A stretch of DNA of 64,000 nucleotides, from NCBI GenBank assembly GCA_949825045.1, contig OX463818.1:36658906-36722905 (forward strand). Direction: 5' to 3'. A program made the position numbers and the translations under genes. Positions 1 to 10,577 of the stretch are shown here, piece by piece. The stretch comes from Argyresthia goedartella. Lineage: Eukaryota > Arthropoda > Insecta > Lepidoptera > Argyresthiidae. How positions within the stretch are numbered: position 1 is the stretch's first letter; the number at the start of each line of letters is the position of its first letter. The notes beneath the pieces were generated by a model. The model saw nothing but the letters and a program-made list of their open reading frames with translations. It was not told the DNA's origin and searched no databases.

Positions 1-453
1 AACATTAAGGTACGGTAAGGATAACTATGTGGTATTGTGACTGTACCGCGACAATGAAATGGCCCTGACTCAGCAATGTCACAGACGAATCTGTGACGCT
101 GATATTCTGCCAGAGCCAGTACGGACGAGACAACGGTTTGCTCAAGTACACATTTAACAACGTAAAATATGATGATTTTAATAAAATTGTTGAATAAAAT
201 AAATTGTATTCTAGAAGATTGTATTAAAATTATAGCATTAAAATTATATCATTAAAATGTATAGAAATAAAATAAAAAAAAAATATAGCAATATGTAATA
301 AAATTTATGTCAGGGTTACAAGTAAGATTAAATTGAAAATGTCATTAGGATTATAAAATTATAATAATCAGAAGGGAATTAATCATAGTAATAATATAAT
401 TGGAAACAATATAAATATCACAGGTAACAGGTAGATTAGCTTCGTGCCGTTCC
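1..453 (-). other. 3' UTR of minus-strand LINE
   Basis: This AT-rich stretch lies directly downstream of the LINE ORF2 stop on the minus strand, and no ORF is seen in it. Bases 10-60 (including the string gtaccgcgacaatgaaat) recur at about 35830-35870, so it belongs to a repeated 3' UTR family. The LINE 3' terminus was not resolved and may lie outside the window. Confidence 0.6.
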
Positions 454-3273
454 CTAAGTTTTCTGCTGTAGTATCAAATACTTTCTATAGGCACTTCTAA
501 ACCCAGCCTTACTAGTAAGCAGCCGAAGGGGTGGTGGGATGTTATTCCAGCAGTTGGTGGCACGGTACTTAAAACTGCCACGGAAAGCTGCACCCTTGTG
601 TCGAGGCATTGAGAGAAAAGGAGCAACTCTCTGGGACATACGCCAGGTAAGTTTGTCACAAAGATAAGAAGGTGTCCTCTTCACTATAACCTCAAACAAC
701 AGCGTTGAAAAATACAAATCCTGACTAGCTTTCATCCTTAAAATATTTGCCCTGTTTAAAAATGGAGTAATGTGCGTTTTGGGGGGAATTACGAAACAGA
801 ACCTGGCACAGGCATTTTGTACTCTTTGTATGAGTTTTTGTGTTTTCTCAAATAGACACGCTCCATACACTGTAATACAATAGTTCAGCTTGGATAGTAC
901 TAAGGCTTCACTTAACTGTATTCGCAGGTCAACGCTAAGAAGGTAACGGATTCTATACAAAACTTTAAGCCTATAGAAGCAATTCCTTACAACCTCAAGG
1001 ACATGTCCCTCAAAACGAAGTTTGTCATCCATAAGAAGACCCAGGTTTCGTGCTTCCCGGACCCGTGTAATGGCGACCCCATTTACCAGGACCTTCGGAT
1101 CATGCATAGCTATTGCCTGTATTTGATTTTTTGAGCCCAATATCATACACTTCGATTTATTTGGGTTAAGGACTAGAGTGTTAGAAGACGCCCATTGCGA
1201 TATACGGCCCAGATCTTCATTCAGAGCCTCCACTCCCATACGGGGATCATTGTCAACTAATATATAAATTTGAAGATCATCGGCATACAAGTGATAACTA
1301 CTGTTAATTATACTTCGAGTGATGTCTGCACTATATATTATAAACAGAAGGGGTCCAAGTATGGATCCTTGTGGGACTGCTCTATTAAAGGAAAGCTGTG
1401 ACTGCATCTGAGATCCGTCTGTCTTATCCAGCACTACCCGTTGACAGCGATTGCTAAGGTAGCTACTAAACCATTTTATGGTAGGAACATCGAAGCCATA
1501 GAAAGCCAGTTTTGACAGCAGTAGTGGAATGTTCAAAGCATCAAAAGCCCTGGAAAAATCTAGGAGAGCGAGTATGGTTCCCCTGCCCTGGTCCTGAGAA
1601 GACAGGATATTATCCACCACATCTAACAGGGCCGACGCAGTGCTACGCCCCTTTCTGAACCCGGACTGGCGCTGAGGCAGGATGTTATTACTCTCACAGT
1701 ACTTTGAGACCTGGTTATATATCACTTTTTCCAAAATTTTAGATAGATACGGTAAGGTACTTATTGCACGTAGGTCACTTATATTTACAGGGTTGTCAAT
1801 TTTCGGTATAGGACGGACATTCGCAGTCTTCCATTGGGATGGAAAAATTGAAGAGGCTATAGACCTATTTACAATAGCAGTTATGACTTCAAGAGTACGA
1901 GGCAGGGTTAGTAAAATCATAACTTCGGTTATTCCATCAGCTCCTCTAGCATTTGAACTTATGGCAAAGATTGTTTTGGCTACATAGCTCTCATCTACCT
2001 GGTCTAAGAAAAACTCAGCCTGACTGTATCTATTAAATTCAAAATAGGTTAGACGTGAAATAGAAACCGCACCAGCGCCAGGAACTTTTAAAAAGTTTGA
2101 ATTAATTTGATCAGGATCATTGAAATGTTCAGGTAAACCACGATTATTTTTAAAATTTGATAAAATTTTATGAAATAAGGTTTTCCATAATTTTTTAGAA
2201 TTATGAATGTGCTTGTTGATGTGCTGCTCAAAATAAGCTTTCTTCTCACCATACAATGCCACATTAACAAGATGCTTTAGAGACTTATACTGCTCTCTAT
2301 CCTGTTCAGTTTTTGATATGCGTGAACAAGCATGCGCCTGATCACGTGACCGCATCATCAGAAGTATATTACTTGTAAGCCAAGGTGTCGGTTTGCCCCT
2401 AATCATAGTCTTGGTTAACGGGGCATGTTTGTCATATAGCTCTAAAAGGTGCCTCCCAAAACTTTCTACCATATCATCAACGGATGAGTACAGCAAGACA
2501 TCTTCCCAGTCGATCAAATTTAGATCAGAATTAAAATGTTCTAAGTTTATTTTTCGTATAGGTCTGTTCACACTATAACGTGGTTTTATTTTTTCCTTTT
2601 TGATCTTCAAAGTTGCCATAACCATTACATGGCCCTGGTGAGGAATGTTCAGTAATGAGACGCAAGACACGGACGCATCAGTGCACAGCAAATCAAGAAG
2701 TGTAGCACTATGGGATGTAAAATGTGTCGGCTCTGAGACAACATTTCTGATATTCATGCTTCTAAGGAAATCATTTAGACGCATCGTTGCACTATCAGCG
2801 GTATCTAAAATATCTATATTAAAATCACCCAAAAGCACTACCTTATCATAATTAGAAAAGGCCGTGATAGAATCCGTGAGGGCGTCATGTAAATCATCTA
2901 CCTCGACCCAATCAGGACGATAAGCAGTGCCAATTATAACCCTAGTCGACTTGACATTAATTGAGATCCACAGTTGTTCAATATGTGCCGTGGGAGCCGG
3001 GTGTGGACACGTCCGTGCGATCACCCCGCTTCGTACATAAAAACCTACTCCCCCCCCCAGCCCGCGCCGTATGTGCAGCGGACGCGGTACATGCCTCAGT
3101 CTATAGCCCGGAACCTTCGGCGCCTTGCCTTCCTGTCCAGCCCGGAGCCAAGTCTCGTTTATCGCGATCACATCGGGCAACTCCCTCATGAGTGCACCTA
3201 TGAATTCATCGTGATTTGTACCAAGTGAACCCGCGTTAAAAAAGCCAACTTTCAGAAATTTACAATTAGCCAT
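454..3273 (-). CDS. LINE ORF2: endonuclease-reverse transcriptase (Jockey/CR1 superfamily)
   Basis: This is a 939-aa open frame encoding the retrotransposition enzyme of a non-LTR retrotransposon. The N-terminal third is an APE-type endonuclease, with INETWL (Glu40), GGGVGFYVR (about 73-81) and GDFNID (Asp150). The RT domain follows, with LLDFSRAFD, AVPQGSILGPLLF and the catalytic YADD at residues 663-666 (bases 1276-1287). A typical LINE C-terminal tail comes after it. By family knowledge the protein nicks target DNA and primes reverse transcription there. No internal stop or frameshift is seen, so this ORF is coding-competent even though the element is split by a BEL array upstream. Its likely partner is the PHD-type ORF1 at 16110-17201, same strand and upstream. 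Clade assignment within Jockey/CR1 is uncertain. Confidence 0.9.
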   Translation of the reverse strand: MANCKFLKVGFFNAGSLGTNHDEFIGALMRELPDVIAINETWLRAGQEGKAPKVPGYRLRHVPRPLHIRRGLGGGVGFYVRSGVIARTCPHPAPTAHIEQLWISINVKSTRVIIGTAYRPDWVEVDDLHDALTDSITAFSNYDKVVLLGDFNIDILDTADSATMRLNDFLRSMNIRNVVSEPTHFTSHSATLLDLLCTDASVSCVSLLNIPHQGHVMVMATLKIKKEKIKPRYSVNRPIRKINLEHFNSDLNLIDWEDVLLYSSVDDMVESFGRHLLELYDKHAPLTKTMIRGKPTPWLTSNILLMMRSRDQAHACSRISKTEQDREQYKSLKHLVNVALYGEKKAYFEQHINKHIHNSKKLWKTLFHKILSNFKNNRGLPEHFNDPDQINSNFLKVPGAGAVSISRLTYFEFNRYSQAEFFLDQVDESYVAKTIFAISSNARGADGITEVMILLTLPRTLEVITAIVNRSIASSIFPSQWKTANVRPIPKIDNPVNISDLRAISTLPYLSKILEKVIYNQVSKYCESNNILPQRQSGFRKGRSTASALLDVVDNILSSQDQGRGTILALLDFSRAFDALNIPLLLSKLAFYGFDVPTIKWFSSYLSNRCQRVVLDKTDGSQMQSQLSFNRAVPQGSILGPLLFIIYSADITRSIINSSYHLYADDLQIYILVDNDPRMGVEALNEDLGRISQWASSNTLVLNPNKSKCMILGSKNQIQAIAMHDPKVLVNGVAITRVREARNLGLLMDDKLRFEGHVLEVVRNCFYRLKVLYRIRYLLSVDLRIQLSEALVLSKLNYCITVYGACLFEKTQKLIQRVQNACARFCFVIPPKTHITPFLNRANILRMKASQDLYFSTLLFEVIVKRTPSYLCDKLTWRMSQRVAPFLSMPRHKGAAFRGSFKYRATNCWNNIPPPLRLLTSKAGFRSAYRKYLILQQKT

Positions 3274-4473
3274 TACGTGGGACAGTTAGAAATAAATAAA
3301 AGTAAGTAGAATAGAAATGAGCGGGGCCGGAATTGGACAAATAAAAACATAACAGAAAAATAGTGCAAAATAAGCAGAAAAACAATTTTCTCGTCAAGTG
3401 TTGTCGCGCGATCACAAATACACATAGTAACCCTATACTCGCATATTCTAAATATTTTCATCGTAATTATCGGTACATTACATATTACACAAATTAATAC
3501 AATATATTCCAAACATGCAAAAAGCAAAAAACAACTTAATAGCAAAGCCAGCAGTAAATAGTATCGGTTTGTGACCATAATAGCGATTTGTATCACAGTT
3601 ATCAACAAAAGACATTGTCCACTTTGTATGGGCGTTTCGGCTAAACGTGAACAGACATTTGAATCGAAACTAACTATTAGGTTTTGTAGTACAGGTTGGT
3701 AAGAAACCAATAACAGTAATTATTTTGTGTCAATATGCCTGTGTCGTGAGTTTTTCCTGTATGTCTACTGAGAGGTTATGTTCAAATAAAATAACATTTC
3801 AATCACAATAACACATCAACAAACGCGGAATCGGGGTCCATTATAACAAGCCAAAGTAGAAAACAAACATATTCACGAATTATCGAAACGGCAAAAGCAG
3901 AACGAAAGGTTTGTATTGTGTTCTGTGGCGTGCGTGACCTGACCGCCGGTGACAATTGTTTATTTTTATTTTTGTCTAGTATTGCCATGAATAAGTAGTT
4001 TACCCACAAATCGAGTTTTTTTTTTGTCAATTTGAACAACGATTAAATGCGACGAATCGCGCATGTATTGTATTAATGCATTTGCATTGATGTACTTTAT
4101 TTATATGAAAGAAAAATTGGTACTAAAAGTGCTACTTTAGAGACCACAAAGTGATTTATGTGTAATTGGTGATTTATTAAATTTTTTACACGGCAATACC
4201 GAAATTAAAATGTCGTCCGGTCGACCGATTAAAGACTGTGTTTCACATAAATTCCCTTTAAGTTTTAACTGTCGATGTACACAACTAGATAATCGAAAAT
4301 ATTTGTTATGGAATTATTTATAATCAGTGGTTATCTCGTATTACCTCGTACATTCTGTCCACGCTTAGCCGAAAATGGACAATGTCCTTTATTATTAAAG
4401 CCCAGATTATGAACACAACATAGTTACAACATGCAAAAAACAAAAGGCAGCTTGATTGCAAAACCAGAAGTAG
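3274..4473 (-). other. LINE spacer between ORF1 and ORF2, with internal repeats
   Basis: This 1.2-kb non-coding stretch separates ORF2 from the BEL insertion; the rest of the spacer is at 16061-16109. Two related segments are visible: 3513-3575, and 4430-4473 continued at 16066-16090. Both start aacatgcaaaaa and share the string atagtatcggtttgt. A second, inverted similarity joins 3610-3655 to 4350-4385 (gacattgtcca against tggacaatgtc). This suggests an additional small insertion or an internally repetitive leader. No convincing coding region was seen. Confidence 0.5.
4469..4473. repeat. Target-site duplication AGTAG, left copy
   Basis: AGTAG abuts the outer end of the left LTR (TGGTTAATT...). 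The same five bases follow the right LTR at 16061-16065. Five-base duplications are usual for BEL/Pao integration. One pair flanks the whole three-LTR array, so the array occupies a single integration site in the LINE spacer. Confidence 0.9.
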
Positions 4474-5033
4474 TGGTTAATTCCACGCCTCAACCGAACG
4501 GCGTGGAATCTTGAGGGGCTGGGTTTTTGCCAGCACGGGAGAGAAAATCTTGATTGTTACTTTACCTTGCCGTCGTAGACCGGAAATCGAAAGCTCGATT
4601 CGAGGCAGGAATACGGGATAGGAGCACAAGTTTGGGTAGGATAGGGACTGAATCTCACTATTCGCTGCCCGACGCTGTCGCCGGCGTGCTGCCTGCCGAC
4701 ACAAGGAGTCGCCGTCCGATACGACGATGTCCAATCACAACACGGATCACTCAACCGCTGACGCGAATCTACTTATTTCCCGACGATGTTGATGATTAAC
4801 ACTCCGACCAGGCTCGACACCTGTATTAGACAATTGTTACACCGAAATACAATCAATGGCCCGACGCCTGAGCAGACATGTTTTTTCTCCCGACAAGAAA
4901 AGATAACCTCCAATTTTTCATCTCGTTGGTACGAGTGACAGCTGCGGTTCCGTTTCCGCTAGTGATGTCCCGATTACTCGCGATCGATCCGCGCAACGAA
5001 AACCGGTGCGTTCCGAAGCATAAATATTAAACA
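4474..5033 (-). repeat. BEL array LTR 1 (3' LTR by element polarity)
   Basis: This 560-bp LTR has TG...CA ends and differs from the middle LTR at only a few positions. Downstream of it in + coordinates lies the TAG stop of the integrase frame, so on the minus strand it is the 3' LTR of copy A. Confidence 0.9.
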
Positions 5034-5044
5034 GTCACCCGCCC

Positions 5045-5064
5045 GGACAGGCCCGAACCTGTCC
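5045..5064 (-). terminator. Hairpin after pol stop, copy A
   Basis: A 7-bp perfect inverted repeat, GGACAGG and CCTGTCC, with a 6-nt loop sits immediately after the integrase stop codon and 11 bp before the LTR. It is repeated at 10558-10577 in copy B. Function is unknown. A role in termination or near the polypurine tract is only a guess. Confidence 0.4.
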
Positions 5065-7371
5065 CTAATCAATAGGAAGGCGAAAAAGTGTTGCGACCGC
5101 TCTCTTGAGGACCGAGTCCCCCACCTTGACTTCTGCTGATCGAGGCGTGCCATCCCGACCCGTGTACAAATTGACGATCCGTCCTCGTCTCCATCTCAAT
5201 GATGGCAGGTTCGCATCCTTAATCAGCACCAAATCACCGACTTGAGGGGGGCTCGTCCGGTCAGTCCACTTAAGGCGCTGCTGCAAGATGTGCAAGTACT
5301 CAAGGGACCACCGTTTCCAAAAATCTTGAGCCATCTGCTGCAACATCTGCCACCTAGTTAACCGACTTAACTTAACATCACCGAATGGGTATTCTGGCAG
5401 GGCGTTAAGGGGCTGACCTATCAGGAAGTGACCCGGCGTCAACGCTTCCAAGTCATTTGGATCCGAACTGAGCGGGCACAACGGACGCGAGTTCAGTGTC
5501 ATTTCAATTTTACAGAACAGCGTCGCAAGCTCTTCAAAGCGTAGAGAGGTCTCACCGATGATCCTCGTCAGGTGCGACTTAACCGATTTAACCGCAGCCT
5601 CAAAAATTCCTCCCCAATGAGGACATCCCGGCGGACTGAAAACCCATTCAATCCCTCGTCGGGAGCAAGCCGTACCGATGGCGTCCTGGTTACCGTTCAG
5701 GAATTGAGTGACCTCGTGCAGATATCGCCTGGCTCCGACAAAATTTGTGCCGTTGCCCGAACGGATTAATGTCGGGAGGCCCCTTCGTGAGACGAACCGA
5801 TCTAGACATGCGATAAATGCCTCTGTAGTGAGGTCACTGACCACCTCCAAGTGGACTGCCTTCGTGGCCAAGCACACGAAGACGCACAGGTATGCCTTCA
5901 CTAATCTGGCGTTCCGTAGCTGTGAAGACTTGACCATGAATGGTCCCGTGAAATCCGTTCCGACACCCGCAAAGGGCCGGATTTCGTTAACCCTATCCGA
6001 GGGCAAATCGCCCATCTGGGGCTGCATCGTAGCCGCCTTGGCCCGATAACAAGGCAGGCACCGAAATACGACGCTACGCACTAAGCGTCTTCCCGATAGA
6101 ATCCAGAACTCGCGCTGGAGAAACGCCATCAAGGCGTGGCATCCGATATGCCCATTCCGAATGTGTCGATCCTGTATCAACAGTTCGACCAACTTCCCTT
6201 TCCTAGGGAGTAACAACGGGTGGCGAGCCGCATAAGGCAGGTTGGCATTCCGCAGCCGACCTCCTACCCTCAGCAATCCTTGAGGGTCAATAAACGGGTT
6301 GAGCCGAGCCACAGCTCCCTTCAGTTGGACGCGTCCGCGTCTCAGAATGTCCAATTCGGACTTAAAGTGCACCGTCTGCACGTTCCGTACCAATGCGAAC
6401 AACGCATGGTTCCGTTCCCGTGGTGTCAGGACCTGTGTCCGCACTCGTTGCGCCTCGGAATTCCGACAATTCCGCGCAAATCGGCAGATCCAGGCGGTCA
6501 CATTGACCAGCTTGTCGAGCGAGCTGTACCGTTCCAGCAGGCTGAACTCCTCTTCCGGCTCTGGTTGCGTCGTACAGACACCGACTGTCAAGGCGCCGTT
6601 CGCCGTGGTAACGCGTGGACTCATTGGCCAATCCGATTCGGCTTGAGTCAACCATTTTTAACCCCACCACAAGGGATGTCCAACCAACTCCGGAGCGTGA
6701 CACAATCGACCTGACCGAAGGCGACCAGTATTGTTCCGATAAAACTGTTCACACTCTTCTTCAACCGGGTCCAACCGGCGGACCGTAGGTGGTTCCTCCA
6801 CCTCCCAAAACTTCTGTATCACCTCCGAGAGTACAGAACCGAATAAGGGACTACGAGTCGCTAGGCGTGTTGCAGCCGGCATGACCGGACCCATTACCGC
6901 ATGGCCCAGTCTGGTGTTGACCGAAACCAGACCAGTCGCCTGCAACACGTGGACACCTGGCACTAACAGGTATCCCAAGGCATCGACACCCAATAAAATG
7001 TCTACTGGGCCCGGAATATCGAACTCCGGGTCAGCCAGTGATAACCCAGCGACCAACTGTCGCACCGAGGGCGACAACCGTAAGTGAGGGTGTGAGCCCA
7101 TCACATTAGGCATGACTAATGCCGTGACCGTCAGATTCACCGATGAATCCACCCGTGACGAGAGAGTAATCCGACATACTCCCTTAACGGAACCGACTTC
7201 CGTGTTCCCAATTCCCCGAATGGAATGTGGATACTCCCTTACCGAAATGCCCAACCGTCTTACAAGGTTGCACGAGACTAAGCACCCCTGGGCCCCCGAG
7301 TCCAATAGTGCTCGTGCCACACAAGATTTGCCGTCCGAACTCCACGCTATCACCGAGGCGGTGGGGAGCAT
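5065..7371 (-). pseudogene. BEL copy A protease-integrase frame, broken by a stop
   Basis: This is the same product as the intact copy B frame at 10578-12884. Reading on the minus strand, an aspartic protease (ALLDSGAQG motif near the start) runs to the deletion junction near 6705-6730, then into HPLWWG. An in-frame TAA at 6658-6660 replaces the Pro codon of copy B (two adjacent substitutions). The rest is open to the TAG at 5065 and holds the integrase H-C zinc site, the core with GVGTDFTGPF, and GGIFEAAVK. The second catalytic Asp is Gly (SGNGTNF, codon 5755-5757). The integrase differs from copy B by a Thr/Ala change in the TDF-T/A-GPF motif. Confidence 0.85.
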
Positions 7372-7416
7372 GACCGTCTGTGGAGTGGCGGCACCCTGTA
7401 AGTGGGCGGCGTGTCC

Positions 7417-7719
7417 CTAGCGGGAACCTCCGCGGGATCCGAACCCGCTGGGACCCCCGTCAGCCTGGTACCTCGGCTGCTGATATGCCACCGGTGGCAT
7501 ATCAGACCGTATGTACATCAGGGGGTCCCAACCCGCATAATAGGCCCCTCGCTGTCCCGGTACCCGACCATACCGGACTGTGAACGGTGTGCCCGGTGGC
7601 CACCGTGGATGGAGGGGGGAGAGCGGATCCAACCTGGGGCGCTCTAGGAATGGGGGCGACATCCGACTGAAGTTGGTGGGCTCCCAGCCTTCGCGCCACT
7701 CATAGGTGCCATCTGACAC
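7417..7719 (-). pseudogene. BEL copy A Pro/Arg-rich linker between nucleocapsid and protease
   Basis: This open stretch of about 100 codons is rich in Pro, Gly, Arg and Tyr, between the zinc-knuckle frame and the protease. It resembles the low-complexity spacer often seen in gag-pol polyproteins. It is in a different frame from the sequence on either side, so frameshifting or decay must be assumed for one polyprotein to form. Confidence 0.45.
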
Positions 7720-8332
7720 CCGCCCGTAACACGCGGTGAGCCAGCGGCCCGAAGTCCTCGCTGACCCTGGACAGCGGCGACCGAACCCCGGCTATCCCGC
7801 CTGTTACCCCCCGCGCTGCCCCCTTCCCCTCGGGGGGGTCCCGTCCGCGGGTACCCCAGTCACCCCGTTGGTGACTCCCGTTGCCCGGAGGGGGACTGGG
7901 TCCGGCCCTGGTTGGGCCCTGTGACCGACCAACCTGAGTCCGGCCCTGGTGACCGTCCGAAGGGCCTGACCGGTTCAGGCACAACACGATGTGGTGCTTG
8001 CCACCGCAGCACTCACAGGGGAACGCGCGTGAGCACTCGCTCAGCGGGTGCGGCCCCAAACAACCGAAACACAATCGGTGGCGGAAGACTACCTTCCTGC
8101 GGGCAGCTACCCCGAGCGCCTTAAAGTTGGCGCAACTGGTCACTTCATGACCGGCACTGTCGCAGTGCATACAGCCGTCACCCGACTGCGCGGCATTTAA
8201 AACGCCAAATTGTTTTGACCGCCCACCCCCCCGTGGGGGCGGGGGGCGCGGCCCCTCCCGCATCCGCGCGGGTTGGCGCTGCACACTGGCCTCCGTATCC
8301 AATGTGTCGCATCGCCTGCATTCACCCTCCAA
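7700..8332 (-). pseudogene. BEL copy A gag, nucleocapsid part with Cys-rich zinc motifs
   Basis: This 210-codon frame continues the N-terminal gag frame after an in-frame TAA at 8345-8347. It carries CMHCDSAGHEVTSC, followed by CFGCLGPHPLSEC and CECCGGKHHIVLC: the linked Cys/His clusters typical of BEL/Pao nucleocapsid. The run of C at about 7806-7811 has six bases here and seven in copy B, so the downstream frames of the two copies diverge. Confidence 0.7.
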
Positions 8333-8344
8333 AAAATCCGTAAA

Positions 8345-9184
8345 TTAGACGAGCGTGGGCAGTTCCGAGCTACTGCCCCCATGCAGCTGTTCAAACCGAC
8401 TTTGAACAGCTGCAGGCAACCGTGACAAAACCATATACAACACGATATATGACCATTGGTCTACCGGCAGACCAAGGTTCTGAAGGGCCTTAGTGGCCAC
8501 CAGCACAGGGTTGAGCACCTGTACCCGGATGTCAACATCCCGGGTTACTCTTGGGATGCTAAACAGCTTCCCCAGCTGCGCATCAACCAACCGCCGTTTG
8601 TGTTGGTAGCGGTCAAACAATATGGACCGGGCTATCTCGTAATTGCCTGCCGTGACCGTTAGGTGACCGACCAACTCCTTCGGTTCACCCCGCAGTGCCA
8701 TCAATAGTTGGGCCAACTTGTAGGCGTTGTCCAGGTCGTCCCGACCGTGGACCAAACTATCGAACAAATTGATGAATGCCGGCCACTCATCAATTGCCCC
8801 ACCGAAGGCCGGAATCTCCAGGTGTGGCAGCCGTCCAACAACACCCTTAGGGGGCGGGTCTCCGCTACCCTCCCCGTGGTCATTCCGTCGCGACTGCTCA
8901 ATTTTTTCCGCGCGACGCTTGATGTCGCCCAAGCACTCCATCGCTTGGTCAGCATCCGCGCAGAGCTGCTTCACTGCAGCCGCCGAAGCCTCATCCGTAA
9001 GCCCGAGGGCTTCAGCCTCCGCAGCCAGCCGACACACCTTCCCGACGCGTGTCATTGCGTCCTCCACACGCTTGAGCAGGACATCGTCCATGTCAGGTCG
9101 CTCCACATACTTGTGAGTATGGGCGAGCCATCTCATCTCCTCACGGACACCATACTGAAGTACGGTCAAGGGCGAAGGTGCCAT
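8345..9184 (-). CDS. BEL copy A gag N-terminal part
   Basis: This is a 279-aa open frame. The N-terminal portion (about 1-110) is helical and Ala/Glu-rich. LPHLEIPAFGG and IDEWPAFINLFDSLVH follow; these are the landmarks of the BEL/Pao gag domain just before capsid-like sequence. It ends at a TAA in frame with the zinc-motif segment, so the full gag would need the stop to be read through. The stop is shared with copy B and therefore predates the tandem duplication. The start is the first ATG after the leader. Copies A and B read the same over this frame. Confidence 0.75.
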   Translation of the reverse strand: MAPSPLTVLQYGVREEMRWLAHTHKYVERPDMDDVLLKRVEDAMTRVGKVCRLAAEAEALGLTDEASAAAVKQLCADADQAMECLGDIKRRAEKIEQSRRNDHGEGSGDPPPKGVVGRLPHLEIPAFGGAIDEWPAFINLFDSLVHGRDDLDNAYKLAQLLMALRGEPKELVGHLTVTAGNYEIARSILFDRYQHKRRLVDAQLGKLFSIPRVTRDVDIRVQVLNPVLVATKALQNLGLPVDQWSYIVLYMVLSRLPAAVQSRFEQLHGGSSSELPTLV

Positions 9185-9986
9185 GGTTACCGATTCAATT
9201 GTTTCTGGTCCTATGCTTCACTACCGAACTAAGCACAGCCAGAGACCAGCACTTGCCCGTCAGCGCTGGGCACAGAAATGAAAACTAAGTTGTAAAACCA
9301 AGGCAACCACTAAAACAATTAAATCCTAAACAATATTTAATATGGTCGCCCTGTGGACATACACCTTATAAATATACACTCTAAATCAATTAGAGAATGC
9401 CACCATAAAACACAATACAAAATTAACCCACAAAACTTGATTATGAAAACAATACAAAATAATAAGTGGTGGGCTCCGAGACTATAAACCTAAACAATAT
9501 AGCACCCTGAACCACACTGGATTCCGAAATCCAAGCTATTTTTAATATAATGAAGGTAGCTGTGACCTTCTAGAAGTGGCCCCTCCGATATGACCCACAC
9601 TTCTACTGAGGTCAGCAAAATCAGCTTAATACCCCTTAAATAGCCTGACCCTGCTCTGTAAACCGAAATAACACTGCAGTACTATAGAACCCGACGTTCT
9701 ACCGCAAGTAATACAATCTAGTTACTTCGCAGAATGACTGTTCAATCTTTTATGCGCACAAACAGTAGTTTCCGACTACAATTTTATAATAATTGTTAAC
9801 TAAATTGACACTTATACTTTCACTAACCGAAAATGAACTTTAATTGTGGTATACCGACCACAGACTCATTGCCGACTTGCCGGCCAATCTGAGATATTCT
9901 TTTCTCCCAACTACAATGTGGCAACAACCCTACAACCGTCCGTGAATCGGTGATTTCCCACTAGGAAACCGCGCCTGCTACCAAAA
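9185..9986 (-). other. BEL copy A 5' leader (untranslated)
   Basis: About 800 bp of AT-rich non-coding sequence lies between the middle LTR and gag on the minus strand. It is nearly identical to 14699-15500. A primer-binding-like TGG sequence lies three bases inside the LTR (minus strand, about 9969-9983). Confidence 0.7.
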
Positions 9987-10546
9987 TGTTTAATTCTACG
10001 CCTCAACCGAACGGCGTGGAATCTTGAGGGGCTGGGTTTTTGCCAGCACGGGAGAGAAAATCTTGATTGTTACTTTACCTTGCCGTCGTAGACCGGAAAT
10101 CGAAAGCTCGATTCGAGGCAGGAATACGGGATAGGAGCACAAGTTTGGGTAGGATAGGGACTGAATCTCACTATTCGCTGCCCGACGCTGTCGCCGGCGT
10201 GCTGCCTGCCGACACGAGGAGTCGCCGTCCGATACGACGATGTCCAATCACAACACGGATCACTCAACCGCTGACGCGAATCTACTTATTTCCCGACGAT
10301 GTTGATGATTAACACTCCGACCAGGCTCGACACCTGTATTAGACAATTGTTACACCGAAATACAATCAATGGCCCGACGCCTGAGCAGACATGTTTTTTC
10401 TCCCGACAAGAAAAGATAACCTCCAATTTTTCATCTCGTTGGTACGAGTGACAGCTGCGGTTCCGTTTCCGCTAGTGATGTCCCGATTACTCGCGATCGA
10501 TCCGCGCAACGAAAACCGGTGCGTTCCGAAGCATAAATATTAAACA
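9987..10546 (-). repeat. BEL array LTR 2 (shared middle LTR)
   Basis: This 560-bp LTR serves as the 5' LTR of copy A and the 3' LTR of copy B. I saw no private substitution relative to the two outer LTRs. That is expected of the recombination-product LTR in an unequal exchange. Confidence 0.9.
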
Positions 10547-10577
10547 GTCACCCGCCCGGACAGGCCCGAACCTGTCC

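Noticed and set aside
5034..5044. Clean polypurine tract beside the 3' LTR of the BEL array
   Set aside because: The minus-strand sequence there (GGGCGGGTGAC) is only partly purine, so I did not annotate it as a polypurine tract.
5572..6714. Plus-strand frames of 65-164 codons opposite the BEL integrase
   Set aside because: They mirror the GC-rich coding strand of the integrase and recur unchanged in copy B; no protein features of their own.
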